A stretch of 64,000 nucleotides of DNA from Nectonema munidae (taxonomy: Eukaryota > Nematomorpha > Nectonematoida > Nectonematidae), in NCBI GenBank assembly GCA_030549495.1, contig JAUIRK010000536.1, positions 1,054,001 to 1,118,000 of the forward strand. Reading direction: 5' to 3'. The notes beneath the pieces are model-generated. The model did no database searches and was not told where the DNA came from. It saw only the letters and a program-made list of their open reading frames with translations. This document shows positions 22,426-33,740 of this stretch, one piece after another; position 1 is the stretch's first letter; each line of letters begins with the position of its first letter. Position numbers and translations under genes: made by a program.

Positions 22426-22566
22426 AAGTGTCATGTGTGCAAAAAGATCGGAGCTAGTTTAGGTTGTTGTGGCAGATCTTGCAAGGAATGGTTTCATTAT
22501 GGGTGTGCCCTGAAAACAAGTTTAATTTTTAGTTTATATAATCGCAAACAACTCCATAGTCCATAA
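22426..22566 (+). CDS. TCF20/RAI1-like ePHD protein, exon with second half of the zinc domain
   Basis: After a pyrimidine-rich acceptor ending TTTTAG at 22425, the frame reads KCHVCKKIGASLGCCGRSC, then WFHYGCALKT. In RAI1 and TCF20 the same order (C..C...GAT.GC...GC...YHYPCA) follows directly on the part encoded by the exon at 17598-18635. Both splice sites are phase 0, so the join gives continuous ePHD. The frame runs 11 more codons to a stop at 22564-22566. The last Cys/His ligand pair of the family is not present there, so a weak donor near 22520 may lead to a further exon that I could not find. The intervening intron is 3,790 bp. Confidence 0.78.
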   Translation, partial: KCHVCKKIGASLGCCGRSCKEWFHYGCALKTSLIFSLYNRKQLHSP

Positions 22567-23558
22567 GTCTGTATATACCAAAGTAAGCAATCCTATTAAT
22601 TAGTACGACATCTCAAGGGTCCTTATGAAAAGGGAGTTTTGCAAGGATACTATGTTATAGGTATGGTAGATCCATAATTTATAATATGCCCGTTATCATG
22701 TTTTTGGTCATTCGGCATATTTACCCTGCAGGCGCCTTGACCAGAGAGATGAGTTCAATTTTTTTAATTGTCCGATTTAAAATTTTGCAATCAGACTTTT
22801 CATTTTTTTATGTCGAAATTTGCCTAAAGTTTGTGCTTCAAACAAAATTTGTTTATCATGTATTCAAAAAAATGAAACGAATATATAAAGCGCTATACTT
22901 CTACCCGCCAAAACCCTTAGGAGACAACTGCTTCCTTCCTCAGATGACCGCAGCTTATCAGAGTAACATATGTTTTACGCTAAATAAAAAGTTTGCTAAA
23001 CTTTGCTTTTTTTTTGTGGAATTTTATATATTTAACACTTCGATGACCAGTAGGATACCAGGTGTCACAAAAATGAAAATCGCCTTCCTTGAAAATGTTA
23101 AATTGCATTGGAAATACACGATTAGTCTTCGTAATTCTGCTCCTTAAAGGATTATTAAAGTAGACGATTTTCAATTCTTGTGACACTGATGTCAGGAGGG
23201 TTGTGATGTCCGACTCGCAACTCTCGTATAACCTAGGACTAAACCAAGCAGATGACTTTATTAACACTTTCATGCACAAAGGGATCCCGGTGACCTAGAA
23301 AATAAAAATCGCTGTTTTTTTAAGTTATACGTTGATTCATTGAAAAAGAATAGGAGACGCTTAGTTTTCGAAAGTCACTGCTTCAAACGGTTAATTCCTA
23401 CTTATTTGTATTGAAAGAAAGAGTTGGCTTTAAATCTTTTAAATTTGGAAATCTTTTAAAAAAATTAAATTGGATTAGTGTATGCAAGTAATTGAAGGCG
23501 GAATTGCATATTTTCCGATAGACTGCGTAACTATATGTGCCGCACTGATCTTTAAAGC
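22567..23558. other. No supported gene
   Basis: An open frame of 153 codons at 22686-23147 has no recognisable domain and atypical composition (long hydrophobic runs), and the opposite strand is open too. I do not call it. The final exon of the ePHD gene, if any, might lie here or beyond. Confidence 0.5.
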
Positions 23559-23566
23559 GTTTAAGC

Positions 23567-24014
23567 CAGTGGTTCCCAACCTTTTTTTTTATCCCGTTCG
23601 CCCTTTTTCAGTCACTTTTTTTACCTGTGGACCCCTACAACTGAATAGTTTGAGCCAACAAATTTAATCAAAGATTTTTATGCAAAAAATGATTCTAGTC
23701 ATCTGATTAAATCGTATGCTTATTCATATGAAATCAGAGAAATCGTAAAGCCTGACATAAAATGTGAATAAAATTTTTTTCCAATTAAAATATAAATTTT
23801 TCAAAAATATTGTAACTAATAAAAAGCATACATAAAGATTCAAAATATGAAACTTTAAAGAATGGAAGAAAATATTTATTTAAAAAAGCTCTGAATATAT
23901 ATATATATTTATATTGATTTGGAAAATAGAAGTATATTAGGAGATTAAGCATAAGTAGTTTGAAGTAGAATTTCCATGAACCCTATGAAATTCTTCCATG
24001 GACGGGAACCACTG
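23567..24014. mobile_element. Non-autonomous hAT element (MITE), CAGTGGTTCCCAAC family
   Basis: It starts CAGTGGTTCCCAACC and ends GGACGGGAACCACTG. The flanking 8-bp repeats GTTTAAGC at 23559-23566 and 24015-24022 are identical. The 448-bp interior is AT-rich and non-coding. Perfect target duplication suggests a fairly recent insertion. Confidence 0.93.
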
Positions 24015-24022
24015 GTTTAAGC

Positions 24023-25840
24023 GGTATTATAAAATGAACAATACCTGGAATAGGCATGCCAAAAGTTTAAAAGAAACAAATAAGTTTTTTATTAATACTT
24101 GAACTAATTATACTGATCCAAAATCTTTTATGCCTGTAAAAAACAGAATTAATTTTCCTTTTATTAGTTACATCGTTGAAAATTTTAATCTTGGCAAATT
24201 TTTAAAATTTATTTTGCACTCAAATCATTATTAAATCAAAAGTAATCTGAATACCTATTTTTTTATTTGGTCTCTGCGAGCCTTAATTTGCTGACTATGA
24301 AATCAGTGACAAACAACCGACTACTTGCATACTTTTAGATTTAAAAATACGACGATTGATTTGTTTATTGATTGAAGCATCATGATGAATCGCACTTTGG
24401 TTATATTGTTTTCCAAATTTATAGATTGCTTTTTTGACGAAGAAGCAGTTGGACTGTACTGTTACAAGCACAGCGTAAGCGCAATGAATAATAATCACGA
24501 ATCCTTCTTTACATTCTTCATTTTCTTTTTAAGGAATAAATGGGGGCATGTGATGAATGTTTTAAGTGATATTGTAATTTTGCATCAGTACTTTCAGATT
24601 TTTATCATTAAATAAATCACATTTCAACCTTTTTTTTATTTAATTTTTTCATTTTTTTTACACACCAGGCACGTTGTTGTTCAGTTGCGAAAAATCCGCT
24701 GTGATGGGCATTTATTTGAGAGTATCGCAAATATACAAAGTAATTTAAAAAAGTGCTCCAATGCAAACAATAAGCATCGTGTAGAATAGATAGGTGTACC
24801 TAATCATTTCAGTAGTTTGCTCACCAGAAATAACTTTATGGATGCCTGGTTTGAACAGTAATTCTTCAATTATTGTTAGGCTGGAAAGAAAGCATATTTT
24901 AAATGGTATGTTATATGAAAACATATGTGGTTTTGGAATTAATTCTAATAAGTCATTTTCTTTTTGAAATTTAGTTTTCCAATTTATAACTTTTCTAGGT
25001 GTAAAATTAATTTTAAAATCTTATCAATATCTGTAGTAATTTAAATTCTCTTTTAGCTGCATTATATCATTACATATACTTGTCGATTTTAATCATAGTC
25101 AATCATTTAAAAATATCTGAAGCAGTTAACAATTCATTTTTATAGCTGATCTTTTTTGACATAGAAAGTATCTAGAAAATGGGTCAAATATTTTATGGAA
25201 AGATCTCAAAAGATATATATATTACTTTGAAGCTCTGGATTTTTATAATTTATTATCATGAATCTTTGATAATTTTTAAAAATTATACACTTCAAATTGG
25301 CTTGATAAAAATAATTTTTTCTGAGTGAGAAACTTTAGAAAAAATCAAGTCCTACTTACCCATATGAATTTTTTAAAAAATTGTAAAAGTTCCATCAACC
25401 TATGCGTATTTTTGGAAAAAAAGATATACTCTCAGTTTTTCACTTTTTTAGCCAATTCGAAGGTTTTCTAGAAAAAATGAAAAGGTTTCGTAAAAAATTC
25501 CAATTTTTTTTAACAAATTAAGAAAATTTATGACAAACTCAAAAATACAAAGAAAGCGTATATACTATTTTTAGTTCTAATAAACGGTCTTTTTTAAATT
25601 GGAAAGTGTCTTTTTTAAATTCTAAAGTTTCTTTTTTGATTTTACTTTTCTGTGAAGTCTTGTTTCTAATAAATGGGCGTAATATTATGTGCGATTGACA
25701 GGTTCTGTAGACGTGTTGAAAGATACACTGATAATTTTCTATTTGATTACTTCATCTAGCATGAAAGAAAGGTTTGTGTCTAAAATAAAAGTTTTTAAAA
25801 CATGTTTTATAAATATTGAAGCAAACCTTACTTAATTTCT
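24023..25840. other. No supported gene
   Basis: AT-rich. Short frames near 24295-24615 lack domains and overlap on opposite strands. Repeated CTTTTTTAAATT and CTTTTTTGATT runs near 25590-25645 are simple-sequence drift. Confidence 0.5.
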
Positions 25841-25843
25841 GTT

Positions 25844-26290
25844 TTACAAAATTTTTGAGAATGCCAGCTCAATTGGATTCAGCATGTAACTATAAGGAGA
25901 CAAAAACTTCAAAATTTGTCCATCTAAAGTTATTAAGTTTTCGATGATTTGAGTTTTGTGGATCTTTGCGTTATCCATAATAATTAGCCAGCAGTTTTTT
26001 AGGTTACTTATTTTAGATAGCAGTTCGATCAAAAGTTCTTCAAACTTTTTTGAATTACAGGTACCATCATTAATAATTTTGTAATGAATTACTTCCCTTT
26101 CGCTCATTGCTGCTATCAATGTTACATTTTTTCCTAAAAATGAAAAAAATTGAAGAAACTAAAGGAACAGAAAAATCTGCAGGACTTCTCGCTCTAATTA
26201 GAGGCCCTTTCAGTGATAGATACCTTTTACAATATCAAATCAAAAGAATTTTCATAAAAATTTTACCGCTGGATCAATTATTATTTATCA
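25844..26290 (-). pseudogene. Tc1/mariner (IS630-type DDE_3) transposase fragment
   Basis: A 91-residue minus-strand frame contains IAAMSEREVIHYKIINDGT, then WLIIMDNAKIHK with a catalytic Asp, and SPYSYMLNPIELAFSKIL with the catalytic Glu. The spacing between these two residues is 34 amino acids, the DD34E arrangement of Tc1-like elements. Upstream (26120-26290) a shifted frame continues with YLSLKGPLIRARSPADFSVP. The first Asp region and both ends are missing, so this is a 5'-truncated relic beside a hAT insertion. Confidence 0.88.
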
Positions 26291-26306
26291 TTTAATATGT
26301 GATAAG

Positions 26307-27485
26307 CAGGGCGAGTAAAAGTCAATAAATTCAACTTTTATTTCCATTTAGCAAAAACTCTTTGAAGAAGATCTTTATTTGTTTAGTCTAAAAATTTTTT
26401 GAACTAATTTCAAATTTTTAAGTCAATCAAAGTCAATTTTTCGAGTTTATGTCAATAAAGTCAATTTTTATATTTGACACTTTTTGATTCAATGTGCCTA
26501 TAAAATTGTTATAAGCGATACATAAGATTTCTTTTTTATATCAACACTTCCACAATAGTTGGGCTTTTTTTCATCTATAAAAGGTTTTACTGTAGAGTTT
26601 GCCTGACTGAGGTTAAACATGAAGAAGTTTTTTGTAAGACAAATTTTTTTGCTGACAAAAGCGGTTACATACGATACATCCGCTGCAGAAGTTATTGAAT
26701 TTTATTCCCAAACTTTTTTATCATTGCATGTTTTTCACATCTTTTACACAAGTTTACCTTAAAAGTTAAGTTATCCTGCAAAATTGTAGTTTACCGGCAT
26801 TAAATCATTCAAAATTAGTAATAGAAAAAGACGTTCTCTTTTCAAACCTATCGGCAACACTTCACTTCCAATTGTAACGAACTTGACAAATTGGTTGCAA
26901 GTTCATTAAAATCTTACAGCAGTGAAGAAATTAATGATGAAGATGATGGAATTTTATTGCCAAATATCAAGAAATTGTTAAAAAAAGAAAATCTATGTCA
27001 AAACTTGCTAACAATAATTAGAGGATATTCACGATTCATTGATTTAGTCGGAAAAAGTCAACATAGAGACTTTTTCAGTCGAATATGTCTTTACTTGTTT
27101 CAACATTATTTCATTTAAGACGAATGTGGCGTTAAAAGTTATCTTGAAAATAGATTCAAATAAAATGAATTCAATAAAATAATGAATATGGAAAACTCTC
27201 AAATCTCTCGCAGTACTTATCCCAAATTACCAAATTGTCAAGTTTTAATTTTAGAAGTAGAAAGATCTTTTTCTAAACTGAAAAAACTGCTAGAAAATGA
27301 TCGAATTTTAAATTCGAAAATGTCATTAATTATATATTGTTGTATTACAAAGTCATGGATTCTTTGAAATAATTTTCAATACTTTCTCTAAAGTGTTCAT
27401 AGTTGTTCAATTCAATGAAACTTTAAAAAGTCAATTTTTTCTCTGAGTAAAAGTCAATTTTTTCAGTCAATTTTTCCTCGCCCTG
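26307..27485 (+). mobile_element. hAT element with CAGGGCGAG ends
   Basis: The left end CAGGGCGAGTAAAAGTCAAT and right end TTTTTCCTCGCCCTG are inverted repeats. Identical 8-bp flanks GTGATAAG lie at 26299-26306 and 27486-27493. At 1,179 bp it is shorter than an autonomous hAT and contains only a transposase tail, so it is an internally deleted copy. Confidence 0.92.
26891..27367 (+). pseudogene. hAT transposase C-terminal remnant
   Basis: Two short plus-strand frames at 26891-27118 and 27182-27367 end in VLILEVERSFSKLKKLLEND and RILNSKMSLIIYC, the dimerisation motif (VERSFSKLK...RN...N). The remnant sits inside the inverted-repeat element at 26307-27485. A frame break and a stop separate the pieces, and the catalytic part is absent. 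Confidence 0.8.
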
Positions 27486-27493
27486 GTGATAAG

Positions 27494-29090
27494 ACTCTAC
27501 GTATACGTTTATAACATATCATGTTATTATAGAAATATTGGAAAATTTTCAAGAGAAATAAAATTTTTGAATTTAAACCTTGAAAGTCTTGGATCTTTGG
27601 TGATTTTGGTGCTCTTTGATGTATTTAGTTGCGTCCTAATGACATAAATGATAACATTATTTGTACCAAGAGGGAAAGTTATGTTCAACCGCATATCAGC
27701 CATGCATACACTTAAAATATTCATTACCTACGTATAGATTGACAAAAAACATCATGACGATCAAATAGAAAAAAGTCGATTCGCTCAATAATGTGACTAC
27801 AAATAATAAAATGGTTAAAAAGAATCAAACCACAGATATATAGCGTCATTTAAATTCAAATCTAGAGTCTTTCAAACAATATGAGCATGATAAATTTACT
27901 GTATGGTAAAGTTTTGTTTAAAAATATTGAAAAAAATGTTTTGGGTGAATTATTAACTAATAAGAAGTGGTTTTTTAAAAAATGAATGCAGTATTTAGTC
28001 ACAAATTATGCTTTGAAGCTTAAATATTTGACATTGATTGAACTTTTGTTTAAAAGATTTTCATACAAAAAAACATAATTGATGACGCCATTAGATTGGC
28101 AATCATTTCTTTTCTGGGTTCAAGCGATAATTTTTTTAAAATAATCCGTATTATGAGAAAAGACCGTTACTGGGGAATGAGAAATTGCTAGTCACGAATA
28201 AGGCTAAATAACGCCTCGCTTTGCATCATTGTAGATTAGGTAGCAAAAGTTAACGTTTGTTTTGAGGTAAGCCTACCGCTAGACTACTGAGCTATTCTGT
28301 GATCCATCGCACATGTGGTGGACTGTATTTCAAAAAATGTTCCTCCTATAGTAAATATTAAAAATTATTATAAATCGTCACTATGGATGGATGTGTTGGC
28401 CATTATGAAAAAGTGAGTTTCGTGTTTTTCCTGGTAAATGATAATAATTTGGAGGTTATTTGGACTATTTACATGCATCTGCTAATGATTGTTCGTAGTT
28501 TTCTTGTGTAAAAAAGAAACTAGGAAAACTTTCACGATCTACTCTACTATCCAAAAATATCCCTATTTAACATACAATTATAAAGAAAAAAGAACAGTTC
28601 GTGACCTCAGTAAGACAAAATGTTTACAAATTTAAATTGAATAGACAATATATTTTCAATATAGAAAGTTTTTTTTTAAGGGAAATATTATTAACAGGAT
28701 AGTTTTCCTATATCCTATTTAACAGGATATTTTTTTTCTGCAAATTGTTTTAGAGCAGTGATTTTAAAATTTTTTACATTTTAAGTGGTTTTATTCATCA
28801 AAAATACATGAATAAATAAGTCACTTTTTAATCACTACTTTTTTTTAAATGTTTACTCAATTAATTTTATATAGTTAAAAAAAAAAGGGAAATTCCAAAA
28901 AGGGACAAATTTTATTCGAAAAAAAGTGTTGTTTTAGTGTATGAGTTTAGCAAGATGCTTTGAGGTTAGTTTGATATATCAGGTTCCAGTGAAGTCAATG
29001 ACAAATCTTAAATCTCCTCTATCAATAACATTTAGCCAGTTTCGATTTTTCTAATCTAATGCGCTGTATCTTGAGGAAAGTTACAATATA
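27494..29090. other. No supported gene
   Basis: AT-rich spacer. On the minus strand at 28265-28300, ATAGCTCAGTAGTCTAGCGG resembles a tRNA box A, but no box B follows, so it may be a relic SINE head. A short palindromic duplication AACAGGATA lies near 28695-28730. Confidence 0.5.
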
Positions 29091-29097
29091 AACTCAC

Positions 29098-29155
29098 CTG
29101 AAACAAGTTTGGCGTCGTCGTTCTTCCATAGATCCACCCAGTAACCAAATTTCAT
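29098..29155 (-). CDS. Candidate first coding exon, unidentified gene
   Basis: On the minus strand an ATG at 29155 opens 19 codons (MKFGYWVDLWKND and so on) plus one base, then TTTCAG followed by GTGAGT, a strong donor at 29097. The local GC is higher than the surroundings. The next exon could not be recognised to the left. The sequence is too short to assign a family. It faces away from the exon at 29476. Confidence 0.4.
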
Positions 29156-29475
29156 TTAGAAAGCCTTAATTTCGGAGATATAGGGTTTTTCGATGCTGTG
29201 CCCTACTAGGACCCCCCTCCCAAGTAAGGTTCTGAATCTTCACAATGTTTGTGGTTGTAGGACGAGTTGTTTGTAGTGGTGGTTTATTGCGCTCAAAATC
29301 AATAATAAGTGCTGTCGCTGCAGTTATCTCACAATCACTACATGACTGTCTACGTGAGTGATGACATTTGCTGCTTGCTTTGATCAGATTTTTCAAGCGT
29401 TTTCATAGTGAATCGATGATGATGAAGATGATGGTGATGATGATGATATAAAGACACAAGCTGGCTGTCATCACA
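29156..29475. promoter_or_regulatory. Possible shared promoter region between divergent exons
   Basis: About 320 bp, GC-richer than most of the window, separates two candidate first exons on opposite strands. It includes a GATGAT-type repeat at 29414-29447. No TATA box is evident near either ATG. The promoter role is inferred only from the layout. Confidence 0.3.
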
Positions 29476-29613
29476 ATGTTTTCACAGAGAATCAATCTTG
29501 TTGGTAAAATGGTGCGATGCGCTGCTTCCAAAGGACTCTGCTTCTCACTTGTGATAAAATCTCAACTCTGTGTCACTCGCTATTCTTCAGCATACCAAAA
29601 GTTGGGACTAAGT
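29476..29613 (+). CDS. Candidate first exon with mitochondrial-type presequence
   Basis: An ATG at 29476 opens 46 codons with no Asp or Glu and seven Arg/Lys, ending RYSSAYQKLGLS before a consensus GTAAGT at 29614 (phase 0). Lack of acidic residues, spaced Arg and a RYSS motif fit a matrix-targeting peptide cut after the Arg-Tyr-Ser-type site. The mature part must lie in later exons, which I could not identify. The function is unknown. Confidence 0.45.
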
Positions 29614-29799
29614 GTAAGTTTTTCGTGATTCTACTGGGGACCTTACTAACTAACTTAACGACTTCACTTTGAATAATCGACTAACTAGTTAATTAACCAG
29701 ATAACAAATTTGCTAATTACCTCATAAACTAGCTGATATCTTACAATATAATCACATTTCGTTCATCCATCTGGAATTGGTCTGAACGGAATTATTTTT

Positions 29800-30060
29800 T
29801 TGTCCATATGGGATGACACCATCCTCCAAAACCACTTTCCGTTTTTGCACCTACTGTTTCACGACTCATTGAATACGGTTTCCATCCTTCCTAGATCCAC
29901 AGATGTGTCCATTGTATCTCCAATGCCTGCCAGATTCACGTACCAAACCCTTGAATTTACATATGACACTACGTCAACATATGTCAAGGCTTTCAGCACC
30001 TCCTCTGTGTTGACTAGAAATGAGACGGTGATAACAAAGATCTGCAAAAATTCTCATTGA
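29800..30060. other. Open on both strands, unidentified
   Basis: A GC-richer patch is open for 86 codons on plus and 62 on minus. The plus frame has Thr/Ser-rich text (TYQTLEFTYDTTSTY). An acceptor-like CAACACAG also exists on the minus strand. Nothing decides which strand, if either, is coding. Confidence 0.3.
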
Positions 30061-30469
30061 GCCTCAGGAGAAGCTCCTAAGAAGATCGACCACTCTTCTA
30101 ATAAAAGAGAACATCCCACCGATAGTAGTTGTGCAGGAAAATTTATAAAGGTGGTACACGACCTAAGCGGTAGAATTCAGCTTCTGACAGTGTCACGTTG
30201 GGTCAAATTTATTAATTTAATTGATGTATTTTCAAAAAGCGCTCTAAATCTAGAAATTAAGTAGGTAACTTACAAGACTCTGAGAAACTAAATATAAAAA
30301 TAGTAAATATTCTTGGTAAGTACTAACAAAGCTAAATCTTATTACCTATATCAAGAATGTTGAGTTTAGGAACTGTGCACGATAATTGAGTGAATAAAAC
30401 TATTGGGTGAAACAAAAGTAATGAATTTGGTTGGTATTTTGTTAAACAAAATTTATAAATTTAAAAATC

Positions 30470-30720
30470 ATATTCTGTGATGGTCTAATACAATTGGTCG
30501 AAAGGCAATTTGTCGAATGTGACAACTGGGTAAATGTTTGCTGAGGCACAATTGAGTGTGAATCATAAAAATTCGTTGAAAATTTTCACAATTTATTTTT
30601 TGATGTTGGAGTAAGTTTTTACTTTTGATATTCGAGTTTGTGCTAGAATTAATGTTAGAGATCATTTTTAATATTAATCTTAGAATTAGTGTTAGAGTTA
30701 GTTAGAGATAAATTCAACTA
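30470..30720. repeat. Degenerate ATTGGTCGAA / TTAGAGTTAG repeat patch
   Basis: The patch contains ATTGGTCGAAAGGCAATTTG and GTCGAATGTGACAACTGGG, followed by TTAGTGTTAGAGTTAG. A similar GTTAG-rich patch is at 39260-39310. These look like worn copies of a short-period dispersed repeat. Confidence 0.4.
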
Positions 30721-30732
30721 ATTGTTCTAGAC

Positions 30733-30924
30733 CAGCGTTTTTCAAACTTTTTTCACTTCGACTCATAGCAAGAACCACAGTTTGCATCACGACCCACAAT
30801 ACTTGGGTTTAATAAGGCAAACTCTCTTCACTACTTGCATTTATTCAACATCTTTTTGTCGCGACCCATTTTATGTTTCACGCGACCCACTGAAGGGTCG
30901 GGACCCACTGTTTGAAAAGCGCTG
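30733..30924. mobile_element. Short non-autonomous hAT element
   Basis: It starts CAGCGTTTTTCAAAC and ends GTTTGAAAAGCGCTG. The flanking 8-mers TTCTAGAC (30725-30732) and TCCTAGAC (30925-30932) match at seven of eight positions. The interior has several GACCCAC motifs (CGCGACCCACT, GGGACCCACTG). It is 192 bp and non-coding. Confidence 0.88.
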
Positions 30925-31470
30925 TCCTAGACCATTGTCAAAGTCTCATTTTGTTAACGTTTACGTATCTAGAGAGAATTCGTGTGCCGTTGTCATTAAG
31001 GTGTTGCCATTAACGATACTGTAAATGTTTTGGCTGCAGGCAAAATCCTAGACTCTAATTGCAATCTGGGTCGATTGTTGAAAAACGGGAGTATAGGGCC
31101 TTATTTAGCGATTATTATCAATAGAAATCACTCATTAAGAACGGCCTCAATATCCTGGTCTTAAAATTCATTTGCCGAAAATTCTCACCTAAACCAAGGG
31201 CTCTGCAATGCTTCAAATGCTTGCCCATTTTGTCAATGCTTGCCCAAACAAAGAATGCCTTTGATATGCGAAGGCGAGCCACTAAGATGGCAATGGGTCA
31301 GTTTGGCCTTTGACATATTTAGCCTTAAGACAATATGGCTTCTAAATAATATTGAATTAGAGGACTAATTGTCCCCTGGACGAATTTTCTCAAGGCCGAA
31401 TTATCCGTGAACCCCTTAAATATCCAAGTGTTTTCTATGTTGAGAAAAATACTCAGCCACTGCTCAGCAA

Positions 31471-31562
31471 GTCCAGGCGCTCTAGGAAGCCCCACAAAGA
31501 CTCCAGTTAAATGCCATTCCAGGCGCTCTAGGAAGCCCCACAATGACTCCACTTAAATGCCA
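31471..31562. repeat. Direct duplication of 49 bp
   Basis: CCAGGCGCTCTAGGAAGCCC and the following bases occur at 31471 and again at 31520, with three or four differences between copies. No function is apparent. Confidence 0.85.
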
Positions 31563-33317
31563 ACTTCAATCTGCTAAGATAAAGAAAAAAGAAGGTGTAG
31601 CGTGTGGCAGCCAAGCTCATCCCACACATTTCTCCTAAAGTAGTATTAGATGGCGCAACCTACTCAAGATTAGTAACACTAGCCCCATAATATCTGAGAC
31701 ATCTTTGATTAATAATAATTATTAGCCATCCCTCTTTGAAATCCTATATATGAGAATAATGAATTATAGTTCGTTATATCCGAATTTCATTATATCAGAA
31801 AGGTAATAAAACAGTGAATAAAGGATCCTCTATTTCAAATACAAACACTTTATGTGATAGATACATAGTGCAATAAACATACGATACACACACGTGTACA
31901 AATCTAAATTATATTCATACGCACATTCGTCAATAAGGGATATTATAAGTGCCTGTAATTAAAAGTGAATACATAATAAGTATAAAATAAAATTACATTA
32001 CGAGTCTTTGATCTTCTGTTGTTTTACAGCACGGTAGAGCTTGATCATCATAATAATACCATCATCTCTTACCTCGACAATACGATTGAAATAAGCTTTT
32101 GGTTAAACCATACTCTTTTAAACATGCGATAGCGACAACTTATCAGGTTAATTTATAATATAAAAAGATTTTGAGGAGGTAAGCAATTTGTTTCCCAAAT
32201 ATAGTATTTTGAGATCATTTGAGTGCTTTTAAATATTATTGAATTTTTCTCATATTATAGGTTTTTTGGATGTCTTACTTTTGGAAGCTACTTTTTGATC
32301 TTCTTTCCTTCTTATTCATCATTTTTCCAGAAAGTCACTCCTACGTTGGAAAGAACAAAGCCACATCAGGGAAAAAGGTTTCTCTCATTATTTCTGCCCA
32401 CAATTTTTTATTACATAGAAGCTGTGTCCTTCATTTTTTATCATATGAAGAAAGTTCTAAACCTTTATATAGCCTACGTTTTTGAAGAATAGTCCTCTTC
32501 TTCAGTGCCGTATCAAGAGGCGTGGAATAGGTGGTCTGCCCCTGGGCAGGATTTATTTGTATTAATATCAAATATTTATTATTTATAAAAATATATTAGT
32601 ATTATATTATATAATCAATAAAAATATAGTCGAGATATTTTAGACGTAAACAGTAATGAAATTATGCTTTTCCATACCTATATTATACTTGTATTATTAA
32701 GTTTTGGGCTTTTTGAAGTGTTATTTGACATTTTGGGCGCCGGTAAAATGAGTATCCTCCCGGGCGTTATTAAAGATAAGTGCCCTTTTTCAACCAATAG
32801 GGGTCCAAGGTGTTTATGTTTTTGTCTGCATTGAAGACAGCGAAAAATTCTCCAATCTCCTCAAAAGTGGAAAGATTCTTTCACATGAGGTGAGTCGAGA
32901 GAATAGCATTTGTTTTGGGTAATGGTTTAGAATAAAGTAAATTGGTTTGCTCAGCCAAGAGAAAATGATATATTCAAATAGAAATTGTTAAATTGTGTAT
33001 TTTCATTGGATGGCTGATTTCAATGAAAGATGTAAAGTATGGGAGTAGTGATTTCAAAGTAAAATATTTAAAACTGCATACTTTGTGCTTGTTATAGTCT
33101 TATATCTTTAAGCATCGCTTTTTCTCTAATCCGAAGAGACTATAAGACATGACATCATATTTGAAAGTTAAAAACTTTTCCTAAGAAAATATCAGTACTA
33201 CTTTATAAATTCACAAATCGACTACCGAGTATTCCATTAGCAATTATCCTAAAAAATTTCCCATATTCCTATAATTAAAACAAATGATAATAATTACGTT
33301 ATAGGGCCCTAATTTAA
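31563..33317. other. No supported gene
   Basis: The stretch near 31755-31805 (GTTCGTTATATCCGAATTTC) resembles pogo/Tigger-type termini seen in arthropods but has no partner. A CAGTGCCGTATCAAG at 32505 resembles a hAT end without a detected opposite end. The remainder is AT-rich. Confidence 0.4.
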
Positions 33318-33475
33318 AGCAAGGGGTGTGAATAGGGTTGGTTAGATGCTGGATTTGATAACTCAAGGTCTTGGGTTCGATCCGCCATCAAGCCTGCTTT
33401 CCTCATAGTTCGATACAAGCAGCGCAATTGTGCCTTCTCCATGAAAACACCCTATGGTACCTCAACCTTTAAAAG
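33318..33475 (+). repeat. tRNA-derived SINE-like repeat, copy 2
   Basis: This matches the minus strand of 1702-1848 along its length. Shared features are AACTCAAGGTCTTGGGTTCG with box B GGGTTCGATCC, CATAGTT-GATACAAGC, and GCGCAATTGTGCCTT, the last a small palindrome. It lies a few bases left of the piggyBac insertion at 33486. Confidence 0.65.
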
Positions 33476-33740
33476 TTTTTATTAACCTTCGCTTTACGGA
33501 CTCTATGCATTTTTTACACTAAAAATTTTTGAGGCGTTTTTTATCAATGTGCCTCCATAGAAACCTATTATGAAAGTTGCATGTAAATTTTCTATTTCAC
33601 ACACTTTACACAATGTGACATTAAAATTTAAATTTTATCGAATAATTTTTGAAAAAAATAGAAAAAACTTCTCAACATGACGTTTTATAAAATAGATGGC
33701 GTTAAAAATAAAAACATGAACTTGAAGAATTCACCAAAAT

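Noticed and set aside
22686-23147. 153-codon plus-strand frame
   Set aside because: No domain, the opposite strand is also open, and composition is that of AT-rich non-coding DNA.
28265-28300. tRNA gene on minus strand
   Set aside because: Only a box A-like sequence; no box B at the right distance and no stem pairing.
32505-32820. hAT-type short element beginning CAGTGCCGTATC
   Set aside because: No inverse end or target duplication located.
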